The notes beneath the pieces were generated by a model. That model did no database searches. It had not been told where the DNA came from and saw nothing but the letters and a program-made list of their open reading frames with translations. From Actinomycetota bacterium (GTDB lineage Bacteria > Cyanobacteriota > Vampirovibrionia > Obscuribacterales > Obscuribacteraceae), in assembly GCA_903970355.1 (NCBI GenBank), contig CAJCIF010000009.1, positions 1 to 13,846 on the forward strand: 13,846 nt of DNA, given 5' to 3'. This document shows, piece by piece, positions 5,893 through 12,222 of this stretch. Made by a program: the position numbers and the translations under genes. Each line of letters starts with the position of its first letter. Position 1 is the stretch's first letter.

Positions 5893-7306
5893 CGGAGAGT
5901 GCTGTTTTGAGAAAACCGACAGCCCAGTCTTGCAATTGATTCCAACCAACCATGCGCCGCATAGCCGTCATTCTCTTGCGCCTTTCATCACTTTCCATGG
6001 ACAGAGCAGTGCCCATCGCTTTGGCAAACTCACCGGTGTTAGCCGCATCCACTATTAGAGCGCCGGTGCCAAGCTCCGAAGCGCAACCTGATTGCCGGCT
6101 AAGTAAAATCACACCGCTTTCATCGAGTCGGCAGGCGACAAATTCTTTGGCGATTAAATTGAGGCCATCCTTAATTGGATTAACGGCAAGAATATCAGCT
6201 GCTTGAAACCAGGCTGCCAACTCTTCTCTTTCCAGTAATCCTTCCAAAAGACAAATAGGCTGCCAGTCTTCACTACCATACTTGGCGTTTATACGCGAAA
6301 TGAGCTTTCTAACCTGCTCTGCGTAACCGGCTTCTCGTGCAAAATCATCACTTTGAGGATAAGTTATTTGGACGTAATTGAAATGTTTGCGTGAGCGCGG
6401 ATTTTGCTCAAGGAATCGCTCGATTCCTTTCAATTTTTCCAAAATGCCTTTCGTGTAATCGAGGCGGTCTACGCCCAGTATTAATTTCTCAGTTTGGCGG
6501 TGGCGGGATGCGAGCGCATCAGCACGACCTTTGCTGCGGCGAGCGAGGTTTTCCCACATCTGAACGTCAATGCCGAGGGGCATAGCTGAAACTTTAGTGA
6601 TGAACTTGCCGCGACGCACTTCCATGCGGAGCATATCCACTTGCGCATTTGGTACGAGGTCTCGCACCGTCTCAAGAAAGTTTGTAGCGTATTCCGCTGT
6701 GTGAAAGCCGATGGCACGATTAGACAAAAGAGATTCGACCAGCTCCACGCCAACGGGTGAAGTGGCAATGACACTTGATTCCGGCCAGGATACATGCCAG
6801 AAATGACAAAGAATGATACCGGCATGCATAGCCATAAGAGGTGCCACTAGAGCCATTTGATAGTCATGCAACCAGCAAAGGGTAGGAAAGCTCTCAGCAG
6901 AGACATTGAGAGCCTCTGATGCCACCATTTCGCTCAACTGTTTGAAGGACTTCCACTTCTGTATATCGAAGTTAGCGCGTTCGGCGTGACCATGAAAAAG
7001 AGGCCAGAGATATTCCGAACAAAAGGCTTTGTAATCTTCCAGGAGCGGCCGAGCAGGCTGGGGTGTGTAGAACATGAAATTAGGCGAATTGAGTTCACCA
7101 GAGGAAGGCTGGCCATCAATGGCAAACCAGTGCACTTTCGTTTGCAACCGCCGCACAACTGGCTCAAGGCTTGTCGGAACGCCGCTCGTATCGCCAGGCC
7201 CACGATAGGAAATTACTTTCAGGGTGGGAAGATGGAGCTCCAGGTCCGAAACTTCCGCAACATTAGGCGTCGCGGAAAATACTGAGACCGATGGAGCAGT
7301 GGACAT
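5879..7306 (-). CDS. GT20 family trehalose-6-phosphate synthase / glucosylglycerol-phosphate synthase
   Basis: GT20 enzymes transfer glucose from UDP- or ADP-glucose to glucose-6-phosphate (OtsA) or glycerol-3-phosphate (GgpS), the first step of making the compatible solutes trehalose or glucosylglycerol. The 475-residue length matches a synthase without the C-terminal phosphatase domain. Visible landmarks are WLHDY (145-149), GFH (200-202), VDRLDYTKGI (279-288, donor phosphate binding) and NPIKDGLNLIAKEFVA (376-391, the DGxNL donor motif). The N-terminal acceptor loop (SYRGPGDTSGVPTSL) differs from the usual Gly-Gly loop of OtsA, and the HIPFP motif reads HVSWP, so the acceptor cannot be assigned. 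I chose the ATG at 7306. A TTG at 7345 would add 13 residues but has no ribosome site; the ATG is preceded by a weak GGCGGG. The matching phosphatase is not in this window. Confidence 0.85.
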   Translation of the reverse strand: MSTAPSVSVFSATPNVAEVSDLELHLPTLKVISYRGPGDTSGVPTSLEPVVRRLQTKVHWFAIDGQPSSGELNSPNFMFYTPQPARPLLEDYKAFCSEYLWPLFHGHAERANFDIQKWKSFKQLSEMVASEALNVSAESFPTLCWLHDYQMALVAPLMAMHAGIILCHFWHVSWPESSVIATSPVGVELVESLLSNRAIGFHTAEYATNFLETVRDLVPNAQVDMLRMEVRRGKFITKVSAMPLGIDVQMWENLARRSKGRADALASRHRQTEKLILGVDRLDYTKGILEKLKGIERFLEQNPRSRKHFNYVQITYPQSDDFAREAGYAEQVRKLISRINAKYGSEDWQPICLLEGLLEREELAAWFQAADILAVNPIKDGLNLIAKEFVACRLDESGVILLSRQSGCASELGTGALIVDAANTGEFAKAMGTALSMESDERRKRMTAMRRMVGWNQLQDWAVGFLKTALSVKTR

Positions 7307-7426
7307 GTCTAAACCCGCCACAAAAAGGCACGCTGCAGCTGGCAAAAACTAGGAAAGTCTGCCAGACATACGTAACCAACCGAGAGAAACAGGGCGAACT
7401 TTTTCACACCAAAAGTCTGCCTACTG

Positions 7427-7454
7427 AATATAAAGGTAATGTATAGGTAGTCAG
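7427..7454 (-). promoter_or_regulatory. Candidate sigma-70-type promoter for the GT20 gene
   Basis: On the minus strand, CTGACT (7449-7454) and TATATT (7427-7432) are separated by 16 bases and match the -35 and -10 consensus at four and five of six positions. They lie about 120 bases before the chosen ATG. Such matches occur by chance in AT-rich DNA, so this is only a candidate. Confidence 0.3.
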
Positions 7455-7462
7455 TAATCAAG

Positions 7463-7498
7463 CTGTTAGCGAAGGTTTTAATAACAGTTAATAACTGT
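7463..7498 (-). promoter_or_regulatory. Inverted-repeat cluster upstream of the GT20 promoter
   Basis: A 15-base near-perfect palindrome, ACAGTTA-A-TAACTGT, occupies 7484-7498. A further CTGTTA at 7463-7468 pairs with TAACAG at 7482-7487, so the middle arm can pair either way. TTAATAAC is also directly repeated at 7478-7485 and 7488-7495, ten bases apart (one helical turn). This looks like a protein-binding site just upstream of the candidate -35 box; the regulator is unknown. Confidence 0.4.
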
Positions 7499-7561
7499 CT
7501 CGATCGCTTCTCTATGGGGCCACATCGTTGGTGTTATATATAGTGGCAAAATTGAGGAAGG

Positions 7562-8092
7562 CTATTCGGCAAATAACCCAGGCAGCATCTTGATTTCAAT
7601 GCGTTTGCCTGGTATGTCCACAGTGGGCACTAATTCGCGTACGAAGGGGACCAGAACAGTTTCTTGTTCATCCGGACCGATCCGCTTAATTTCCAGCAAT
7701 TCCGATCTTGCACCGACCACTGCTAACACTGTGCCAAGCTCCTCACCTTCCGTTGAAAAAACGGAGAGACCAACCAAGTCACTCACCCACCAATTGTCCT
7801 CCTCCAAATCTGGGAGTTCGCTCTTCGAGACATAGACATCAAGGCTCACCATCGCTTCGGCATCAGTACGCGAAGAGCATTCCGCAAGCGTAAGCAGGAA
7901 GGTGTCACCGTTCAATCGGCAATCTTGTATGCTCGCCAGTTTGCTCTCAATTCCTTTACCAACAATCAAAACTTTGTCCACATTGAGAAGCAATTTTGGA
8001 TCGTTGAAATTGGTTTTTACTTTCATGGTGCCCTTGATACCATGACAGCCAACAATACGTCCGAGGTGGACATCGTACTTGTTTGTATTCAC
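7562..8092 (-). CDS. rimM: Ribosome maturation factor RimM
   Basis: RimM binds ribosomal protein uS19 and helps assemble the head of the 30S subunit. The 176-residue protein has the typical N-terminal barrel motif GRIVGCHGIKGTMKVKTN (11-28). It is followed by the PRC-barrel domain with the linker sequence LPDLEEDNWWVSDLVGLSVF and then EELGTV. The ending VLVPFVRELVPTVDI leads into the family's last strand and a GL pair near the C-terminus. Length and domain order are normal. The start is GTG at 8092, whose first bases overlap the ubiX stop in a four-base GTGA arrangement, so translation is probably coupled to ubiX. It is not next to trmD, rpsP or rplS, its usual companions in many bacteria. 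It is the last gene of the long minus-strand cluster. Confidence 0.94.
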   Translation of the reverse strand: MNTNKYDVHLGRIVGCHGIKGTMKVKTNFNDPKLLLNVDKVLIVGKGIESKLASIQDCRLNGDTFLLTLAECSSRTDAEAMVSLDVYVSKSELPDLEEDNWWVSDLVGLSVFSTEGEELGTVLAVVGARSELLEIKRIGPDEQETVLVPFVRELVPTVDIPGKRIEIKMLPGLFAE

Positions 8093-8754
8093 TTGGATTG
8101 CTTAGACTGAACGGGAATCGGCAGTTCATGCGATTCTTCACGCCAGCGCTTGAAGAGATGATTGTCAAAACCAAATTGATCGAGCACACGCCCAACGACG
8201 AAATCAACTTGATCGGTTATGGACTGCGGACGATGATAAAATCCTGGTGAAGCAGCCGCTACGATGCCACCAGCTTCCGATACTGCCACCATATTCTTTA
8301 GCTGGATGTGCCCGAAAGGCATTTCTCGTACAACCAGCATGAGATTGCGCCTTTCTTTCAAACAAACAGCCGCAGCACGATGGATCAAATTTTCCGTTAA
8401 GCCGTGTGCAACTGCACCGAGCGTACCGATACTGCACGGCACAATTGCCATGCCCATTGTGCGATAAGAACCGCTTGCCACCGAAGCACCATAATCGGTG
8501 AGGCTGTGGTATCGAAGTGGTGCATCAGAAGGCAGCTTTAAATATTCAATCAAGGATTTTTCGAGGGGCTCATTGAAAACCAGATCGTTTTCTTCTTTAA
8601 GCACTTGCAGAGCTGCCTTTGAAACGAGGAGCTCGACCGGTTGTTCTACTTCCAACAGGTACTGCAAAAGTCTCAAACCATATACGGCACCACTTGCTCC
8701 TGTTATGGCAAGAACGAATGGTAATACTTTGCTTTGTTCGTCCGATTTGATCAT
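8089..8754 (-). CDS. ubiX: Flavin prenyltransferase UbiX
   Basis: UbiX joins dimethylallyl phosphate to FMN to make prenyl-FMN, the cofactor of UbiD-type decarboxylases used in ubiquinone (and some menaquinone) synthesis and in aromatic acid metabolism. Family motifs are clear: ITGASGAVYG (17-26), ASGSYRT (93-99), VPCS (105-108), then LKERRNLMLVVREMP (132-146) and FYHRPQSITDQVDFVVGRVL (172-191). At 221 residues it is slightly longer than the usual 190-200 because of short polar ends. It starts two bases after the stop of the upstream secreted-protein gene and overlaps rimM by four bases, which supports one transcript. UbiD is not in this window. The link with complex I genes in the same region is consistent with a quinone-based respiratory chain. 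Confidence 0.95.
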   Translation of the reverse strand: MIKSDEQSKVLPFVLAITGASGAVYGLRLLQYLLEVEQPVELLVSKAALQVLKEENDLVFNEPLEKSLIEYLKLPSDAPLRYHSLTDYGASVASGSYRTMGMAIVPCSIGTLGAVAHGLTENLIHRAAAVCLKERRNLMLVVREMPFGHIQLKNMVAVSEAGGIVAAASPGFYHRPQSITDQVDFVVGRVLDQFGFDNHLFKRWREESHELPIPVQSKQSK

Positions 8755-8756
8755 GC

Positions 8757-9746
8757 TTAGAAGTCTGCGTCGCCAGGATCCTTCTTAGGTTTTTGTGGCG
8801 CTGTGTTTGCCTGAGGTGATTGCTGTTGCATTTGGTCGCCGCCTGGTGTTTGTTGATTGCCTTCACCTGGACCTGCTTGTTGATCTCCTTCAGCAGGAGC
8901 TTGTTCTTGCGAAGCATGGCTGAAGCGCTTATGTCCGCTTGGCACTGCCTGGCTTTCCGGTGGCACGTCATAGTTAGCAGTGGCACCTGGTGTTTGACCA
9001 ATGCCAACCTTGAACGGAGCATCGATTCGCATGCTCAGTGGCGAACCGCTGTAAATGTAGTAGTCATTCTTTTTCTTCACCAGCGATCTAATCTCACCGC
9101 CGAAGTTAGCTTGCTTGCCAAGCCCCAGTAGCGGATCTTTCATAAGTTGATCGCCCGTTACAACCTTGATTCCCTTCTTAGCACCGCGTGGGCTACTGCC
9201 TGGATTATTAGGAGAAACGGCATCGAAATTGCCTTGCGAACCGACATAAGCAACACCGGTTCCAAGTCTGCCCTGGTTCATGCCGCCGCCGCGACCTAAT
9301 TTGGCACTAGTTTTATCCGGCACCACAGATGCTATCAAAGGATAAACAGCCCCATCCGGCAAACGCATACTCGTTAATTGCGTTCTCAATTTGCCCATAG
9401 GTTTGGGAGTTTTCTTTGCGTGCGGCACTTTACCGGAAGGAATGGCCTCGACCACCTCTCCCAATACTTGCGAGCCTGCTGGTATAAGGACTTCCGAGCC
9501 ATTGGCCAGTAATGGGCTGGATATAGTGACCGTAAATTTTTCACCTTGGCGACTTACTTTAGAACCGATTGTACTATCGATGCGACCTTCAAACGTAGTC
9601 CCCGCCGGAATCAAAACCGTTTTGCCCGCCATATTTTGTGCTTTTGACGATATCGTTGCAAACAAGAGAACGATCGCCACAAAATAAAGGTTTATAGGAC
9701 GTAAACCGGAATATATTCTGGTTTCAAGGTTATTGTTGGACTTCAT
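8757..9746 (-). CDS. Secreted or periplasmic protein with paired IPAG motifs, VirB10/TrbI-like fragment
   Basis: I do not recognise a named family. The 329-residue protein has a Sec-type signal: basic N-terminus to Arg16, hydrophobic core about residues 20-34, and a likely cut after SKAQ. The mature start has two similar lines about 40 residues apart, VLIPAGTTFEGRID (44-57) and VLIPAGSQVLGEVV (86-99). These recall the strand pattern of TrbI/VirB10-like C-terminal domains and of uncharacterised acidobacterial-type secreted proteins. The C-terminal 70 or so residues are Gln/Gly/Pro-rich and probably disordered. An ATG at 9746 is preferred because the longer frame to 9845 would delay the signal sequence and overlap the previous gene by more than 100 bases; the chosen start overlaps it by 17. 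The ribosome site is weak. No VirB/Trb partners are present, so a conjugation role is not supported. Confidence 0.7.
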   Translation of the reverse strand: MKSNNNLETRIYSGLRPINLYFVAIVLLFATISSKAQNMAGKTVLIPAGTTFEGRIDSTIGSKVSRQGEKFTVTISSPLLANGSEVLIPAGSQVLGEVVEAIPSGKVPHAKKTPKPMGKLRTQLTSMRLPDGAVYPLIASVVPDKTSAKLGRGGGMNQGRLGTGVAYVGSQGNFDAVSPNNPGSSPRGAKKGIKVVTGDQLMKDPLLGLGKQANFGGEIRSLVKKKNDYYIYSGSPLSMRIDAPFKVGIGQTPGATANYDVPPESQAVPSGHKRFSHASQEQAPAEGDQQAGPGEGNQQTPGGDQMQQQSPQANTAPQKPKKDPGDADF

Positions 9747-9999
9747 TACTTTCGTTGGTTTCTCTTTCTGCCAGAGCTTCCTTTCTCGCCTTTGCTTCTC
9801 GAATCTTGGCGCGGGCAGAGCGTGTTGACCACAGGCCATAGCCACCTGCTCCTACAAATATTATCCCGACTAATACCAGGAACCTCCAGATTCCGAGCAG
9901 GTACTTAACAAGGTCTGGCATCATGATAGCGAATGCAGCGCAAATAATTACACCGCCGCCAACAACCTTCCAAATATTTTGTTCAGTTCCTGTCGTCAC
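9730..9999 (-). CDS. Small membrane protein with two helices and a charged C-terminus
   Basis: This is an 89-residue protein of unknown function. It has two predicted membrane helices (about 12-30 and 36-57) and then a strongly charged helical tail (RSARAKIREAKARKEALAER) that probably lies in the cytoplasm or forms a short coiled coil. The start is GTG, six bases after the stop of the preceding small membrane gene, and it lies in the same reading frame. No clear ribosome site is present, so it may depend on translational coupling or stop-codon readthrough. Its 3' end overlaps the secreted-protein gene by 17 bases. A downstream ATG pair at MMPDL is a less likely start because it would remove the first helix. 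Confidence 0.6.
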   Translation of the reverse strand: MTTGTEQNIWKVVGGGVIICAAFAIMMPDLVKYLLGIWRFLVLVGIIFVGAGGYGLWSTRSARAKIREAKARKEALAERETNESNEVQQ

Positions 10000-10005
10000 T
10001 CTTAG

Positions 10006-10455
10006 TTAGTTCAAGAATTTGTTTAACCAACGGTCGGTAACCACCGTGGCAAATACATTCGTTATTGGCCACCAGGCAACGATGATAATAAGAGGCACAA
10101 GCCATACTCTAGTAAACAACGGCAGAAGCGGATAGATATAACAAAGGCCGAGCACTGTACAACCAACGCAGAAAACCCGGCAGCCGTTTGTAATGTACTC
10201 TTGTTGTTGTTCTCGCGGCATGCGTTTGAACGATTCTGAAAGAACAGCGAGATATCTTGACCACATTTGGTCAGTTGCGCCTTTAGCTTTTCGCCACGCT
10301 TCTGATTCAGTAATGTTGTTCAATTTTTTTTTCGAGGAGTCTTTCGGCTTTTGAGCATCACCAGGAGAAGCATCTATGATGCCGTTGTCGTCATTCTGGT
10401 TGCCACCCGGCCCGAATCGTCGTTTGGTCTTATCGTTTAATGGTTTCGGGCTCAT
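10006..10455 (-). CDS. Small membrane protein with a polar N-terminus and two C-terminal helices
   Basis: This is a 149-residue protein of unknown function. Residues 1-50 are polar and rich in Lys, Asp and Asn, probably disordered. Residues 51-90 look amphipathic and helical (AWRKAKGATDQMWSRYL). Two hydrophobic helices follow (about 92-113 and 117-138), the first with Cys at 92, 96, 99 and 105. I chose the ATG at 10455 because GGAG lies five bases before it; a GTG two codons earlier would overlap that site. It sits 42 bases after the secreted TPR gene and six bases before the next small membrane gene on the same strand. It has no signal peptide. Together with its neighbour it could form a four-helix inner-membrane pair. 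Confidence 0.65.
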   Translation of the reverse strand: MSPKPLNDKTKRRFGPGGNQNDDNGIIDASPGDAQKPKDSSKKKLNNITESEAWRKAKGATDQMWSRYLAVLSESFKRMPREQQQEYITNGCRVFCVGCTVLGLCYIYPLLPLFTRVWLVPLIIIVAWWPITNVFATVVTDRWLNKFLN

Positions 10456-10497
10456 TTTCACTCCGGTTCGCGTTTGTCGCGTACAAGAACAATAGTC

Positions 10498-12207
10498 TCA
10501 CTTGTGTTTCTGTTTGCCAATCTGTTTCTTTAGCTTTACCACATTACTCTCTACTTCTTGCCGAAGCGGATTGTCGTCTGGCGCTGCCTCGAGAAAATAA
10601 TTGGCATACGAAATTGCCTGATCCGGGTCATTAGACCGGGCGGAAAGGCTGTACAGTCCAAAAAAAGCGCTTGGACATTCCGGATCTGCAATGAGAGCTT
10701 GTTTGAAATGGTCGGCCGCCACTTCAGGCATTTTTTCAGTTGCATCTCCCAATTTGGTTTGACGCTCAGCTTCGTTTTTTTGTGAGGTAATCTTGCTCAA
10801 TCCTTGCTCGGCCCTTGATGCCACTTCCGGAATTTCTTTGGCTAATGTAAAAGCCTGTTCAGCAGAAGCAAGATCGCCATCATTGAAGGCCTGATCGCCC
10901 AGGGTCAAAAGTTCAAAAGCATTATCCTTGTGGTTATTTATAACCGTTGAGAAATGCTGTTTGGCATCGCGAAAACGTTTTTGGGTAAGGGCCTTTTCTG
11001 CCTCAGACAGTTCAATGCTTTCCTGCAAATTCTTGGTGCCGTCTTTCAGCAATTGACCTTTCACCGATTGCTCCGTAACGACGTTTTGGAGCTGATCCAA
11101 TAGCTTTTGCCATCCCGGCGGATACTGCCCATCTCTTCTTGCCTTGCGGTAGTACACCCTGGAAAGGCCAAGAAGAGCTTGCGGATCTTCCGGTTGCGCA
11201 TCGAGTATGGTGCGATATTCACTTTCTGCAACATCGAGTTTATCTTGGCGCAGGGCTAACTCTGCTACCTGGCTGTGCAACAACATGTCGTTGGGAAGAA
11301 TTTCAAGGGCATCGTGAAGTTCACCGATAGCCAGTTCACCATCACCGCGATTGGTGTGATACTCGGCCATGCGTTTATAGGGCTCAGGGCTGCGCGGGTC
11401 AAGCCGAATTGATTCTCGCCAGGCAGCAAGAGCAGCGGGTCCATCGCCTTGCTTTTTGAGGACATCTCCTTCAACCAGGTGCCAATCGGGCGTGCGATTT
11501 AATTCCGGAATATTATGCAATTCCGAAAACGCATCTTCTGCTTTGCCTTTCTGCAAGAGGATCGTTGCTTTCTGTAAGTGGGCTGGATAGTAATCAGCCT
11601 TGATTCCGATCGCTTTATTGATCAGCTGTTCCGCCTCTTCGTTTTTGGGATCAGAACGTAAAAGTGCCTGGGCAAGCAATGTGAGATTGACCGGATTTTC
11701 AGCTAATTTCGCGGCAATGCGGAAAGGTTCTATCGCTTCTTCAATTTCGTCTTGAGCAAGTTTTACCAGGCCCAAAGTTTGCTGGGCGATTACAATTTCA
11801 GGATTTGCTTTAATCGCCCGTTTGCAAAGGCTCTCCGCCGCTTCGAGATAGAGATCTCTTTTAGCGGGCGAAGCAACACTGCGAGAGTGCACAAAAGAGA
11901 CATAGCCACCTGCTGCAATAACATTTGGATTTTCAGAAAACTTTTGTCTGGCTTCTTTCAAAACTTTTTCGGCTTCTTGAATCTTGGCCGGATAGCTTTG
12001 TTTAGCGAGAGCTACAGCCAATCCTGCTGAAACATCACCGCTTTCATCAGTTTCTAAAAGTTCTCGATAAGCATCCTCAGCTTGCTTATAACGATTCTCA
12101 ATCAGCATTTCATCAGCGTCATTAATCGTAATAGCAAGACCAGCCAAGCAAAAACAAGTCTGGCTGAAAGTGACAAGGATGAACGAAGCCGTTTTTAGCA
12201 ACTTCAA
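10498..12207 (-). CDS. Secreted tetratricopeptide-repeat protein
   Basis: This TPR scaffold protein presumably acts outside the cytoplasmic membrane in protein-protein contacts; its partner is unknown. With the chosen TTG start it has 569 residues. The N-terminus MKLLKTASFILVTFSQTCFC, followed by LAGLA, is a good Sec signal. No convincing lipobox is seen. The body has many TPR-type units, for example ENRYKQAEDAYRELLETDES, NPEIVIAQQTLGLVKLAQDE, DPRSPEPYKRMAEYHTNRGD and QPEDPQALLGLSRVYYRKAR. The TTG is preferred for its GAGG site, the signal sequence immediately after it, and because it lies 13 bases past the previous stop. The ATG at 12294 would bury the signal behind 29 polar residues and overlap the upstream gene by 74 bases. 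A basic KLKKQIGKQKHK end closes the protein. Confidence 0.82.
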   Translation of the reverse strand: MKLLKTASFILVTFSQTCFCLAGLAITINDADEMLIENRYKQAEDAYRELLETDESGDVSAGLAVALAKQSYPAKIQEAEKVLKEARQKFSENPNVIAAGGYVSFVHSRSVASPAKRDLYLEAAESLCKRAIKANPEIVIAQQTLGLVKLAQDEIEEAIEPFRIAAKLAENPVNLTLLAQALLRSDPKNEEAEQLINKAIGIKADYYPAHLQKATILLQKGKAEDAFSELHNIPELNRTPDWHLVEGDVLKKQGDGPAALAAWRESIRLDPRSPEPYKRMAEYHTNRGDGELAIGELHDALEILPNDMLLHSQVAELALRQDKLDVAESEYRTILDAQPEDPQALLGLSRVYYRKARRDGQYPPGWQKLLDQLQNVVTEQSVKGQLLKDGTKNLQESIELSEAEKALTQKRFRDAKQHFSTVINNHKDNAFELLTLGDQAFNDGDLASAEQAFTLAKEIPEVASRAEQGLSKITSQKNEAERQTKLGDATEKMPEVAADHFKQALIADPECPSAFFGLYSLSARSNDPDQAISYANYFLEAAPDDNPLRQEVESNVVKLKKQIGKQKHK

Positions 12208-12218
12208 AGCGAAATCAA

Positions 12219-12222
12219 CCTC
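12219..12222 (-). promoter_or_regulatory. Ribosome binding site that supports the TTG start of the secreted TPR gene
   Basis: GAGG overlaps the TGA stop of the upstream TPR gene and lies 11 bases before the TTG at 12207. The spacing is slightly long but compatible with coupled translation. Confidence 0.45.

Larger units (their letters stand above)
7307..7561 (-). other. 255-base intergenic leader between rimM and the GT20 gene
   Basis: No credible gene is seen here. It carries the presumed GT20 promoter, an inverted-repeat cluster at 7463-7498 and a 10-base direct repeat AAAGTCTGCC at 7354-7363 and 7412-7421. The first copy overlaps an 11-base palindrome, GTCTG-C-CAGAC, at 7358-7368. No GC-rich hairpin with a T-run is visible after the rimM stop, so a classical intrinsic terminator is not supported. 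Confidence 0.6.

Noticed and set aside
6481..6825. Alternative minus-strand frame inside the GT20 gene
   Set aside because: It has no recognisable features and lies wholly within a gene with strong family motifs.
7500..7561. Intrinsic terminator after rimM
   Set aside because: No GC-rich stem followed by a T-run on the transcribed strand; only weak AT-rich pairing is present.
7307..7561. tRNA or small structured RNA gene in the largest gap
   Set aside because: No cloverleaf-like arms, T-loop sequence or CCA end are visible; the short palindromes fit protein-binding sites better.
8757..9746. Part of a type IV secretion or conjugation locus
   Set aside because: Only a weak motif resemblance to VirB10/TrbI; no ATPase, relaxase or other VirB/Trb genes are in the window.
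9747..9845. Longer N-terminus of the IPAG-motif secreted protein
   Set aside because: The added 33 residues are translated from the frame shadow of the small membrane gene and delay the signal sequence.
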